Assembly: GCA_964392345.1 (NCBI GenBank)
Contig: CAYMPQ010000001.1
Location: 15,087-79,086 of the forward strand
DNA length: 64,000 nt
Direction of reading: 5' to 3'
DNA from: JAUVXY01 sp964392345
GTDB lineage: Bacteria; Actinomycetota; Humimicrobiia; Humimicrobiales; Humimicrobiaceae
Shown here piece after piece: positions 9,515-18,221 of the stretch. A model generated the notes under the pieces. The model did not search any database. It had not been told where the DNA came from and was given only the letters and a program-made list of their open reading frames with translations. A program made the translations under genes and the position numbers. Position 1 is the stretch's first letter. Every line of letters begins with the position of its first letter.

Positions 9515-11038
9515 ATGAAATATATACTGAGTCTTGACATTGGAACAACTTCAACAAGAGCAATAATAATTGATGAGGATGGAGCCCTTATATCATCAAG
9601 CACCAAAGATTACGAGCTTTACACGCCTAAGCCGGGATGGGCGGAACAGGACCCAATTGATTGGTGGGGTGCATCTGTGTTTACCATAAAAGAAGCAATT
9701 AAAAGTTCAAATATTTCTCCAAAGGATATCTCTGCCATAGGGCTCTCGGGGCAGATGCACGGGAGTGTCTTTTTAGACAGAAATGGAGAAGTAATTAGGC
9801 CTGCAATACTCTGGTGTGATCAGAGGACAAATGATCAATGCAATAAGATTTACAAAATATTTGGCAGGCAAAATTTTATAAAATTATCATACAACAAAGC
9901 TCTCCCGGGGTTTACAGCACCCAAGATATTGTGGCTGGAAGAGAAAGAACCTCAAAACTACAAAAAGGTATCAAAAATACTCCTTCCAAAGGATTATATA
10001 AGGTACAGACTATCAGGAAAGTATGTAACTGAAGTGTCAGATGCATCTGGAACAATACTTATGGACATTGCCAAAAGGTGCTGGTCACATGAAATATTGG
10101 ATGGACTGGATATAGACAGAGATTTGCTTCCAGATGTATACGAGTCAACAGAAATAACATCATATGTAAGTAAATCGGCTTCATCAGCAACCGGTCTTAC
10201 AGAAGGCACGCCCATTGCCGGAGGAGCAAGTGACAATGCAGCAGGAGCAGTTGGCTCAGGTATTATAAGGGAAGGTCTCCTGTCGGATTCTATAGGAACA
10301 AGTGGTGTCGTGTTTGCCTACAGCAAAAAACCATTATATGACAGTCAGGGAAGGGTACACTCATTCTGTCATGCTGTGCCGGGCAGGTGGCACCTTACAG
10401 GAGTAACACTGTCTGCAGCAGGGTCCCTAAAATGGTATTATGAAAATTTTGGCCCAAGCAGGAAAATTGAAGACATGTATCCGAAAATAAAAGGCTACAA
10501 CCTGCTAAACAAAGAAGCGGAAAGCATTCCTGTTGGCTCAGACGGACTTATATTTTTACCATATCTGTCAGGCGAGAGAACTCCTCATGCTGATCCTTAT
10601 GCCAGAGGTGTATTTTTTGGACTGTCTTATTTGCACACCCAGAATCATTTTGTACGCTCAGTTATGGAAGGTGTGGCATTTAGCCAGCTTGATTGTCTTT
10701 CTCTTATGAGAAAGCTAAATATTGTATCAGACAAAATAGTCCTTTTTGGCGGTGGAGCAAAAAGCAAAGTATGGAAACAGATTATTTCAGATGTAATGAA
10801 TGCAAAAATTGTAACACTGAATGTCGAAGAAGGGCCGGCTTACGGGGCAGCTCTTATTGCCGGGGTTGGATGCGGAATATACAGCAGCGTAGAAGAAGCA
10901 GCCGACAAGACAATAAAGGAAGCAAGCCAGATTGATCCCATAAGGGAAAATGTAAAAAAATATGAAAAGTTATATGGAATATACGGGTCTCTTTACGCAG
11001 ACTTAAAAGATGATTTTGAGAAGTTAGGCCACATTTAA
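9515..11038 (+). CDS. xylB: Xylulokinase-like FGGY kinase
   Basis: A 507-residue kinase resembling xylulokinase throughout. It has the LDIGTTSTRA loop at the N-terminus, GLSGQMHGSVFLD near residues 76-88 (a motif typical of XylB), the catalytic Asp240 in GGASDNAAGAVG and the C-terminal FGGGAKSKVW nucleotide motif. AGAGAGG lies 6 bases before the ATG. It probably phosphorylates D-xylulose or a similar ketopentose, feeding the pentose phosphate pathway. With the xylose-isomerase-like and polyol dehydrogenase genes upstream, a pentose or pentitol pathway is the simplest reading, but the substrate assignment is inference. Confidence 0.85.
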   Translation: MKYILSLDIGTTSTRAIIIDEDGALISSSTKDYELYTPKPGWAEQDPIDWWGASVFTIKEAIKSSNISPKDISAIGLSGQMHGSVFLDRNGEVIRPAILWCDQRTNDQCNKIYKIFGRQNFIKLSYNKALPGFTAPKILWLEEKEPQNYKKVSKILLPKDYIRYRLSGKYVTEVSDASGTILMDIAKRCWSHEILDGLDIDRDLLPDVYESTEITSYVSKSASSATGLTEGTPIAGGASDNAAGAVGSGIIREGLLSDSIGTSGVVFAYSKKPLYDSQGRVHSFCHAVPGRWHLTGVTLSAAGSLKWYYENFGPSRKIEDMYPKIKGYNLLNKEAESIPVGSDGLIFLPYLSGERTPHADPYARGVFFGLSYLHTQNHFVRSVMEGVAFSQLDCLSLMRKLNIVSDKIVLFGGGAKSKVWKQIISDVMNAKIVTLNVEEGPAYGAALIAGVGCGIYSSVEEAADKTIKEASQIDPIRENVKKYEKLYGIYGSLYADLKDDFEKLGHI

Positions 11039-11074
11039 TAGCGATTATCACACCAATTATAAAATACTAAATAA

Positions 11075-11136
11075 TTAACTATAGTTAAAAAATATTTTGT
11101 TTGACTAAAAGACTTTTTTTATATAATATAGTCAAA
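11075..11136 (+). promoter_or_regulatory. Promoter of the SorC-type regulator with TTRACTA inverted-repeat operators
   Basis: TTGACT (11101-11106) and TAATAT (11124-11129, spacing 17) form a promoter; an overlapping TATAAT lies at spacing 15. A perfect 14-bp palindrome TTAACTATAGTTAA lies at 11075-11088. A second inverted pair, TTTGACTA (11100-11107) and TAGTCAAA (11129-11136), brackets the promoter. The half-sites TTAACTA and TTGACTA differ by one base, suggesting an autoregulatory operator for the adjacent gene. Confidence 0.65.
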
Positions 11137-11176
11137 TGTTCATAGAGTAAACAAATGTGCAATATTAAGAAATAAT

Positions 11177-12121
11177 ATGGCCTGGACTGAAAAAAAGAAA
11201 CTTATATCTAAAATATCAAGACTCTACTATATCAGCAACTTAACCCAGCAAGAAATTGCAAATAAACTAAATTTATCAAGAACAAAAGTCTCGAGATATT
11301 TGGATATGGCGAGAAAAGAAAGAATAGTTGAGGTAAAAATTAATTCGCCCGATGAAAGCTATGAAGAGTTAGAGTGTGCAGTAGAAAAAAAATATAAGAT
11401 AAAAGAATGTGCTATTGTCCCTTCTTGCGAAAGCAAAGAAGAAACTTTAAAAGAGATTGCTAAAAAGTTAAGCAATATATTTGATAGGATATTAAAGGAT
11501 GGGGATTATTTAGGAATTGGCTGGGGGACTTCATTAAAAGGCATAGCAGATTATCTTGACGTCAGCAGAAATATAAGCATAAAAGTAATTCCTATAATTG
11601 GGGGGCTTGGGAAAGTTGGCACAGGAGTTCATACAAATTCAGTTGCAAGGGCTGTAGCTGATAAAATTGGAGGGGTTAGCTATATGATTAATGCTCCTGC
11701 AGTTTTGGATAGCAAAAAAGCAAGAGAAGTCATTGAAAATGAGGGCAGCACCAGAGAAATAATAAATATGGCAGATCAAATTAATACAGCCATGGTAGGA
11801 ATGGGCGATATCAGTTCTGAATCTACACTGGTTAAGACTGGAAATTTTAGTGCAGAAGAATTTAATTACTTGAGCAGTTTGGGAGTAGTCGGAGATGTAA
11901 ATTTAATTTTTATAAATGAAGATGGAGAACACATAAAAAGCAAGACAGACGATAGAATTATCAGAATTTCAGCAAGTAAAATTAAGAAGATTAAAAATAA
12001 AATAGGAGTTGGCTTTGGGGACAAAAAAGTAAAAGTTATAGAAGGAGCTCTAAAGGGCAAATTCATAAATATTTTATTAACTGATGAAGATACAGCAAAA
12101 AGTATAACCAGAGGGGATTAA
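11177..12121 (+). CDS. SorC/DeoR-like sugar-binding transcriptional regulator
   Basis: A 314-residue regulator. Residues about 20-52 form a helix-turn-helix (QQEIANKLNLSRTKVSRYL), followed by the SorC effector-binding domain, whose conserved segments GIGWGTSLKGI, PIIGG and VGMGDI are visible. Family members bind phosphorylated sugars and control catabolic operons. Its stop codon abuts the ATG of the E1 alpha gene with no gap, so it is cotranscribed with the dehydrogenase genes. Inverted repeats around its own promoter suggest autoregulation. It probably also controls the sugar operon ending just upstream, but no matching operator was found inside that operon. Confidence 0.9.
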   Translation: MAWTEKKKLISKISRLYYISNLTQQEIANKLNLSRTKVSRYLDMARKERIVEVKINSPDESYEELECAVEKKYKIKECAIVPSCESKEETLKEIAKKLSNIFDRILKDGDYLGIGWGTSLKGIADYLDVSRNISIKVIPIIGGLGKVGTGVHTNSVARAVADKIGGVSYMINAPAVLDSKKAREVIENEGSTREIINMADQINTAMVGMGDISSESTLVKTGNFSAEEFNYLSSLGVVGDVNLIFINEDGEHIKSKTDDRIIRISASKIKKIKNKIGVGFGDKKVKVIEGALKGKFINILLTDEDTAKSITRGD

Positions 12122-13150
12122 ATGGGGAAGATTTTAAATAAAAAAAGCAAATACATAAATATTGATGGCTACAGGATAGAAGATAAATTCTCCAACTTGG
12201 AAGATGCTGTAAAGATAGAAATGCTAAAAAAAATGTATCAGATAAGGCATTTTGAGAATGAAACCGAGCAATTCATTATAAGGGGTGCAATCCACGGTAC
12301 ATGCCATCTTTATACTGGTGAGGAGGCAACTGCTGTAGGTGCAAATTATGCTCTGGATAGCGGTGATTATATTACTTCAACCCATAGGGGTCATGGCCAT
12401 TGCATCGCAAAAGGGGCAGACATGAATATTATGATGGCAGAGCTATTGGGCAAGAAGACAGGATATTGTAAGGGTAAAGGTGGGTCAATGCACATAGCTG
12501 ATGTTGGCTCAGGAAACCTTGGCGCAAATGGAATAGTTGGGGGAAGCATTGGCATTGCTACAGGAGCAGCACTTACCTGTAAGATGAAGAAGAATGGGAA
12601 GATTGTAGTATGTTTCTTCGGAGATGGTGCAGCCAATCGTGGAATATTTCATAGCTCCATTAATATGGCTTCTATATGGGGGCTTCCTATAGTTTACCTT
12701 TGTGAAAATAATGTCTATGGAATGTCAACACCGGTAAAGGAAGCATTTAATATAGAAAAGATATCAGATAGAAAATTTGCTTACGGAATTGACGGGCTTA
12801 CAATTGATGGCAATAATCTGGTTGAGGTATTTAATACAGTTTCACATTTTGTAAGAGAGTGCAGGGCTGGAAGAGGTCCAGTTTTGATTGAATGCCTAAC
12901 TTACAGGTGGAAGGGCCATTCTAAAAGTGATGCTCAGGTTTATAGAACAAAGGAAGAAGTAAAGCAGTGGATTGACAAAGACCCTATCAAAAGATATAAG
13001 AAAGTTCTAATTGACCGAAAGATACTAACTGAAAAAGAAGATAGAGATTTAGAAAAAGAAGTTGTAGGCCAATTAGAGAAAGCAACTAAATTTGCCAAGG
13101 AAAGCCCCTTTCCGGAACCTTCAGAAGTTGAAGAGGATGTTTATGCATGA
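12122..13150 (+). CDS. Thiamine-diphosphate-dependent 2-oxo acid/acetoin dehydrogenase E1 alpha
   Basis: A 342-residue alpha subunit of a branched 2-oxo acid dehydrogenase E1. The thiamine diphosphate motif runs from GDGAANRG (about residue 167) to ENNVYG (about 197), and THRGHGH and KGKGGSMH are family hallmarks. It decarboxylates pyruvate, acetoin or a branched 2-oxo acid together with the beta subunit encoded next. Sequence style and the separate alpha, beta, E2 and E3 genes resemble acetoin dehydrogenase (AcoA) and Gram-positive pyruvate dehydrogenase (PdhA); the substrate cannot be decided. It starts directly at the regulator stop codon. Confidence 0.9.
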   Translation: MGKILNKKSKYINIDGYRIEDKFSNLEDAVKIEMLKKMYQIRHFENETEQFIIRGAIHGTCHLYTGEEATAVGANYALDSGDYITSTHRGHGHCIAKGADMNIMMAELLGKKTGYCKGKGGSMHIADVGSGNLGANGIVGGSIGIATGAALTCKMKKNGKIVVCFFGDGAANRGIFHSSINMASIWGLPIVYLCENNVYGMSTPVKEAFNIEKISDRKFAYGIDGLTIDGNNLVEVFNTVSHFVRECRAGRGPVLIECLTYRWKGHSKSDAQVYRTKEEVKQWIDKDPIKRYKKVLIDRKILTEKEDRDLEKEVVGQLEKATKFAKESPFPEPSEVEEDVYA

Positions 13151-13198
13151 AAAATAGTATTATTACAATTTATAATTTGTGGAGGAATTTTTACTAGG

Positions 13199-14191
13199 AT
13201 GAGAGAATTAACATACCTTGAAGCAATAAGAGAAGCAATGCAGCAGAAGATGAGGGAAGACAGTAGTGTATATCTTATAGGAGAAGACATAGCAGAATAT
13301 GGGGGAGCATTTGGTGTGACTGTAGGGATGCTTTCTGAATTTGGGAAAGAAAGGGTAAGAAATACTCCAATTTCTGAAGCAGCCATAATAGGAGTTGCCA
13401 CTGGAAGTGCTGTTACAGGGATGAGGCCAATAGCTGAGATAATGTTTTCAGATTTTGTAACTATAGCTATGGATCAAATTGCAAACCAGGCTGCAAAAAT
13501 AAGGTATATGTTTGGAGGAAAAGCTAAAGTGCCCCTGGTAATCAGAACAGCAGGAGGTGGTGGGACAGGTGCGGCTGGCCAGCATTCACAGAGTCTTGAA
13601 GCACTGGTTGCTCATATTCCAGGTTTAAAGGTTGTTATGCCTTCTTGTCCATATGATGCAAAAGGACTGTTAGTTGCATCAATTAATGACAATAATCCGG
13701 TTGTATTTATAGAGCATAAAATGCTTTATAAAAATAAAAAGTGTATCCAACATGTACCTGAGGAAATGTATGAAATTCCACTGGGCAGCGCAGATACAAA
13801 AAGGCAGGGAAGCGATATCAGCATAGTTGCTACTTCTTTCATGGTTCAAAAGTCAATTGAGGCAGCACAAGTACTGGCAGAAGAAGAAAACATAGAATGT
13901 GAAATAATAGATTTGAGAACATTGCGGCCGCTTGATATAGACACTGTACTGGATTCAGTTAAAAAAACCGGGAGGCTCCTGTGCGTAGAAGAAGCATGCA
14001 GTTTCGGAGGTTTTATGGGAGAGGTAGCAGCAGAGGTGGTAGAAAAAGGGTTTGATTACCTCGATGCTCCTATATGCAGAGTGGCGGGAAGAAACTGTCC
14101 GGTTCCATATAGTCTTGTTTTAGAACAGGAAATGATCCCAGGTGTTGACAGAATTAAAAAAGGCGTACTTGATATTCTGCATAAGGTTTAA
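13199..14191 (+). CDS. 2-oxo acid/acetoin dehydrogenase E1 beta
   Basis: A 330-residue beta subunit of the E1 component. It has the transketolase-like pyrimidine-binding domain ([14 protein letters not shown] near residue 29, [22 protein letters not shown]) and a C-terminal transketolase domain ([20 protein letters not shown]). It pairs with the alpha subunit 48 bases upstream to form the alpha2-beta2 E1. The ATG has GGAGG 13 bases upstream, longer than usual. Length and motifs are complete. It resembles AcoB/PdhB; the substrate is not decided by sequence reading. Confidence 0.92.
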   Translation: MRELTYLEAIREAMQQKMREDSSVYLIGEDIAEYGGAFGVTVGMLSEFGKERVRNTPISEAAIIGVATGSAVTGMRPIAEIMFSDFVTIAMDQIANQAAKIRYMFGGKAKVPLVIRTAGGGGTGAAGQHSQSLEALVAHIPGLKVVMPSCPYDAKGLLVASINDNNPVVFIEHKMLYKNKKCIQHVPEEMYEIPLGSADTKRQGSDISIVATSFMVQKSIEAAQVLAEEENIECEIIDLRTLRPLDIDTVLDSVKKTGRLLCVEEACSFGGFMGEVAAEVVEKGFDYLDAPICRVAGRNCPVPYSLVLEQEMIPGVDRIKKGVLDILHKV

Positions 14192-14222
14192 TTGATGTTG
14201 CAGCGCATATTATACAGATTGG

Positions 14223-14280
14223 GCACAATTTTAATTAATGCGCAATTTTAATTGATAACTCTGTTAATTAATTATAATAT
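14223..14280 (+). promoter_or_regulatory. Promoter of the E2 gene with a tandem 17-bp repeat
   Basis: Two adjoining 17-bp units at 14223-14239 and 14240-14256 share 15 of 17 bases (GCRCAATTTTAATTRAT). The second overlaps a TTGATA -35 box (14252-14257), followed by TATAAT at 14273-14278 (spacing 15) or TAATAT at 14275-14280 (spacing 17). E2 may therefore have its own regulated promoter inside the cluster. Confidence 0.5.
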
Positions 14281-14335
14281 AAGTCCACGAGTTTTATTTT
14301 TTGGTTTTAAGTTTATTTGTTAGGAGGATAAAGTA

Positions 14336-15538
14336 ATGCATGAAGTAATAATGCCTAAGTTAGGTCTGACCATGGAAACAGGGACGATTGAGAAATGGCA
14401 TAAGAAAGAAGGAGACAAGATAGAGCAGGGAGATATACTCTTTGAAGTAATGACTGATAAAGTATCCCTGGAAGTAGAAGCATATAATTCCGGTGTTTTA
14501 AGAAAAATATTAAGAGGCGAAGGCGAAGAGGTTCCAGTAACAGAAATAGTAGCTTATATTGGCGAGAAGGATGAGGAGATTCCGTCTGGAGCCGGGAAGG
14601 CTGCTCCTGAAAAAGAGCAGGTAGCTGAAAAGAGTGAAAAAAAAGAAGCAGTTGAAGAAAAAGTTAAAGAAACTGCTGTTTCCAAAGAAAAAAGAGTTAA
14701 AATATCGCCTATTGCTAGAAAAATTGCCGAGAGCAAAAATATAGATATATCCAAAATTACAGGGTCCGGCCCCGGAGGAAGAATTGTAAAAGAAGATGTA
14801 ATGGCTTTTTCAGAGACAGCTTCTGCTATGCCAAAAGGAGAGATTGCAGTAAAATCTTCAACTCCGCTTAAAGGAATGAGAAAAGTAATAGCAGAGCGTA
14901 TGAGCTATTCCAAGACCAACATTCCCCATACTGTACTGAATGCTGTAGCCGATGCTACAGCCCTTGTGAACTTGAGGGAAAGAATAAAAGATAAAATATC
15001 ATCTGTGTATGATGTAAAAATTACTTATACAGATTTCTTGCTAAAGGCTTGCAGTGCAGCCCTAAGGGAGAGTATAGAAGTAAATTCATCTCTTCAAAAT
15101 GAAAACCATATTATATATGATAATGTGAATATTGGACTTGCAATGTCTGTCAGCGGAGGGCTTATTGTTCCAACTATTTACGATTGCGATAAGATGAGCT
15201 TGATTGAAATTGCAAGGGAAAGAATAAAGTTAGTAGAGAAGGCAAAAAAAGGCGAGTTGAAGCTTGAAGAGATAACAAACGGTACCTTTACCCTGACTAA
15301 TTTGGGCATGTTCGGAATAAGATCTTTTTCAGCAATAATCAATCCTCCTCAGGCAGCTATACTTGCAGTAGGTGAAATTTATGAAACACCTGCAGTAGTC
15401 AATGGAAAGATTGAAGCAGGATCAGCCTTAGAACTATCTCTTGCATGTGACCACAGGATTGTAGATGGAGCTGTTGGAGCTAAATTTTTACAGAAAGTTG
15501 TAGAATTGATTGAAAGACCTGAAATCCTTGTAATTTAA
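14336..15538 (+). CDS. Dihydrolipoamide acyltransferase, E2 of the 2-oxo acid dehydrogenase complex
   Basis: A 400-residue E2 core protein. One lipoyl domain spans residues 1-77 with the lipoylated Lys42 (TDKVS). A charged Lys/Glu/Ala linker follows, then a peripheral subunit-binding domain at 121-157 and the acyltransferase domain to the end with catalytic DHRIVDG (His373, Asp377). It transfers the acyl group from E1 to CoA and would be lipoylated by the pathway that includes LipB, encoded just downstream. GGAGG lies 7 bases before the ATG. It has a single lipoyl domain, as in Gram-positive and acetoin complexes. Confidence 0.95.
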   Translation: MHEVIMPKLGLTMETGTIEKWHKKEGDKIEQGDILFEVMTDKVSLEVEAYNSGVLRKILRGEGEEVPVTEIVAYIGEKDEEIPSGAGKAAPEKEQVAEKSEKKEAVEEKVKETAVSKEKRVKISPIARKIAESKNIDISKITGSGPGGRIVKEDVMAFSETASAMPKGEIAVKSSTPLKGMRKVIAERMSYSKTNIPHTVLNAVADATALVNLRERIKDKISSVYDVKITYTDFLLKACSAALRESIEVNSSLQNENHIIYDNVNIGLAMSVSGGLIVPTIYDCDKMSLIEIARERIKLVEKAKKGELKLEEITNGTFTLTNLGMFGIRSFSAIINPPQAAILAVGEIYETPAVVNGKIEAGSALELSLACDHRIVDGAVGAKFLQKVVELIERPEILVI

Positions 15539-15621
15539 AGTTGAGCTATAGCCATTGCTTTTTACGGGTGTTTTATAGTTAAATTAATAAAGATTGTTTG
15601 TTCATTAACATTAATTGTAAA

Positions 15622-16008
15622 ATGAAAGACGAAGAATCAAAAATAATACTGTATTGCATAAACTGCGATGAAGAAGTAGCCCACTCTGTGTATTATACCG
15701 GCAGTTATTTGCGAAGCGTAAAATGTGACAGGTGCGGCAAGAAAATAGAAATAGACAGACGCCACCTCAGGGCTGTTTTTGCTGAAGATTTTATAGACAG
15801 AATTTTAACAAAGCCTCACAGGATGACTGAAGATGCGAAAAAAGCACTTGCAATTCTTGTGCCATTTTTTCCAAAGAGATTGATTAAAGAGCCTCTTGCA
15901 GTAATTAAAGATATTTGTGAAATTTTAAAAAGAGATAATGGAAGAAAGCAAGAGCGCAGAGGTAAAAAAATACATAAGGCAAAAAGTAAAAAAGAAAACA
16001 GCAGCTAA
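15622..16008 (+). CDS. Small zinc-ribbon protein of unknown function
   Basis: A 128-residue basic protein. Two CxxC knuckles (Cys12/15 and Cys35/38) could bind one zinc. The C-terminal half is helical and the tail very rich in Lys and Arg, suggesting nucleic-acid or ribosome contact. The ATG at 15622 was chosen, though no clear Shine-Dalgarno precedes it and a TTG 24 bases upstream is possible. It ends 4 bases from the convergent lipB gene, with no terminator between them. I do not recognise a characterised homologue. Confidence 0.65.
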   Translation: MKDEESKIILYCINCDEEVAHSVYYTGSYLRSVKCDRCGKKIEIDRRHLRAVFAEDFIDRILTKPHRMTEDAKKALAILVPFFPKRLIKEPLAVIKDICEILKRDNGRKQERRGKKIHKAKSKKENSS

Positions 16009-16012
16009 GATT

Positions 16013-16741
16013 TTATTTTAATACAGGAAGGCCAAATACCTCATTAAATTTTATCAGTATTTGTTCTTTGACATCGTTTATTGGAATATCTTTATTTAAT
16101 ATTTTTTGCATAGAAGTCTGGCTGTATTTTTTTAATCCACAGGCTATTATGTTATCAAAGTAGCTTAAATCAACATCAACATTCAGGGAAAAACCATGCA
16201 TCGTGATCCATCTTTTGATACGCACACCGATGGAAGCAATTTTATAGTTTTCAACAAACACACCTCTATGCTTGTCAATTCTTGTGCCGCATATACCATA
16301 ATGGTTTAATACTTCAATTATAAGCTGTTCAAGATTATAAACATATAAAGACAAATCTTTTTTTACATAAGATAGGTTTAAAATTGGATAACAGACAATT
16401 TGGCCGGGACCATGAAACGTTATATCACCGCCGCGGTTGGATTGCACGAGCTCTATGTTTTGCTCTTTAAGCTTGGTATTGCTTACCAGTAAGCTATCTA
16501 ATTTTTTATTATTTCCTATGGTTATAACTGGTATATGTTCCAGGAGCAGGATTACTCCGCAGCAGTTACTGAGCTTGACTTGATCAAAAAAATATGTTTG
16601 CAGGTTATATGCATCATTGTAAGGTATTATGCCTAAGTCCAGGTATAATATTTTACTGCTGTTTGCCTGCAGTCTGTTGATTATTTTTTTATCTTTAATA
16701 ATATTATTTACGACTGAGTTATTTTGTTTTAAAATTTGCAT
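16013..16741 (-). CDS. lipB: Octanoyltransferase, lipoate biosynthesis
   Basis: LipB transfers octanoate from acyl carrier protein to lipoyl domains. The 242-residue protein has the conserved RGGDITFHGPG (103-113), the catalytic lysine in KIASIG (Lys167) followed by MHGFSLNV, and the catalytic cysteine in IIACGL (Cys201). It lies on the opposite strand between the E2 and E3 genes, so its product would modify the neighbouring E2 directly. No lipoyl synthase (lipA) gene is in the window. The first 30 residues are longer than typical LipB; the true start could be internal. Confidence 0.95.
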   Translation of the reverse strand: MQILKQNNSVVNNIIKDKKIINRLQANSSKILYLDLGIIPYNDAYNLQTYFFDQVKLSNCCGVILLLEHIPVITIGNNKKLDSLLVSNTKLKEQNIELVQSNRGGDITFHGPGQIVCYPILNLSYVKKDLSLYVYNLEQLIIEVLNHYGICGTRIDKHRGVFVENYKIASIGVRIKRWITMHGFSLNVDVDLSYFDNIIACGLKKYSQTSMQKILNKDIPINDVKEQILIKFNEVFGLPVLK

Positions 16742-16814
16742 GATTCTACATATTATACTATAGATACATAATTTACTAATGCACTAATGCTGTATGGAAG
16801 GGAGATATTGGGTA

Positions 16815-18206
16815 ATGGAAATAAAAAGAGTAGATTTGGCAATAATTGGGGCTGGGCCCGGAGGATATGTGGCAGCTATAAGGGCGGCTAAGCTGGGAAT
16901 AAAATCAGTGGTTATTGAAAAAGAACACATAGGCGGAGTTTGCCTTAATTGGGGATGCATGCCTACTAAAGCGCTTACTACCGTCGCACATTTAGTAGAG
17001 AACATTGAAGGAGCCAATCAGTTTGGTATTGGCGTTTCAGATTATGGTATTGACTTTAAAAAGGTAATGCAGAGAAAGGACAAGCTGATAAGCTCGTTAA
17101 GAGGGGGCCTGCAGTCTCATTTTAGCAAAAATAAAATAGAGCTTATAAAAGGAAAAGGAAAATTAACCGACACGGATAAAATACTAGTTGAATGCGAGAA
17201 TGGTGACAATATTGAGGTTATTTCCAAAAATATTATCGTAGCTACCGGTTCTTCTCCAAGCCAGATCCCACCATTTGATTTTAAAGAAGAAGGTGTGCTG
17301 AACAATAGGGGGATACTATCACTTAAAGAAATACCGAAGGAGCTTCTAATTGTAGGCGGAGGAGTAGTAGGGTGCGAATTTGCAAGTATTTTTAATACTT
17401 TTGGCAGCAGTGTAACAATAATTGAAGTTCTTCCCAGGATACTCTCTACTGAAGATGAGGATATATCAAAGTTGGTAAAAGAAAATTTTGAAAAAAACGG
17501 AATAAAAATACTGACAAACTGCAGCATAGATGAAATTAAAAAAGTAGAAGGCAGGTATAACTGTAAGGCAAATAATGGTGAAAGTATAACTGTGGATAAT
17601 ATTTTGGTTTCAGTGGGAAGGAGGCCAAATTCAACAGATATCGGAATTGAAGAAGCAGGAATTAAAACAGAAAGAGGATATATAAAAGTCGACTCTCACC
17701 TAAAAACAAGCATTGATAATATATATGCTATTGGAGATGTGATAGGCGGATATCAATTAGCTCATGTTGCATCGAAAGAAGGAAAGATAGCAGTAGAAAA
17801 TATATCAGGGAAAGAGAGTAAAATGAACTATAGAGTTGTTCCATGGGCCATCTTTACCTCTCCTGAAATTGGAGCAGTCGGGCTTACTGAAAATCAGGCT
17901 AAAGAGAAAAATATTCAGGTTAACTGTGGCCGGTTCCCGTTTTCTGCAAGCGGAAAAGCTTTTGTTATGGGGGAGGCAAGCGGCTTTGCAAAAATTGTAA
18001 CCGACAAGGAAACAGGAGAGGTGCTCGGAGCTCAGATAATTGGTCCTCGTGCTTCTGATCTTATACACGAGGTTGCTGTAGCTATGAATGGAGAGCTGTC
18101 TGTAGATTATATTGCCGATACCATACATTCCCATCCAACATTATCAGAGGCTGTTATGGAAGCAGCAGAAGACTGCTTTGGGATAGCAACTCATGCCAGC
18201 AAATAG
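16815..18206 (+). CDS. lpdA: Dihydrolipoamide dehydrogenase, E3
   Basis: A 463-residue flavoprotein disulfide reductase that reoxidises the lipoyl groups of E2 with NAD. It has an FAD motif IIGAGPGGYVA (10-20), the redox pair Cys43/Cys48 in GVCLNWGCMPTK, an NAD motif VGGGVVGCEFA in the middle and the C-terminal HSHPTLSE with His440 and Glu445. The ATG at 16815 was chosen because AAGGGAG precedes it; an ATG 21 bases upstream is in frame but less well placed. It completes the E1-E2-E3 set. Confidence 0.97.
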   Translation: MEIKRVDLAIIGAGPGGYVAAIRAAKLGIKSVVIEKEHIGGVCLNWGCMPTKALTTVAHLVENIEGANQFGIGVSDYGIDFKKVMQRKDKLISSLRGGLQSHFSKNKIELIKGKGKLTDTDKILVECENGDNIEVISKNIIVATGSSPSQIPPFDFKEEGVLNNRGILSLKEIPKELLIVGGGVVGCEFASIFNTFGSSVTIIEVLPRILSTEDEDISKLVKENFEKNGIKILTNCSIDEIKKVEGRYNCKANNGESITVDNILVSVGRRPNSTDIGIEEAGIKTERGYIKVDSHLKTSIDNIYAIGDVIGGYQLAHVASKEGKIAVENISGKESKMNYRVVPWAIFTSPEIGAVGLTENQAKEKNIQVNCGRFPFSASGKAFVMGEASGFAKIVTDKETGEVLGAQIIGPRASDLIHEVAVAMNGELSVDYIADTIHSHPTLSEAVMEAAEDCFGIATHASK

Positions 18207-18221
18207 TTAAAAAGGATTCTT

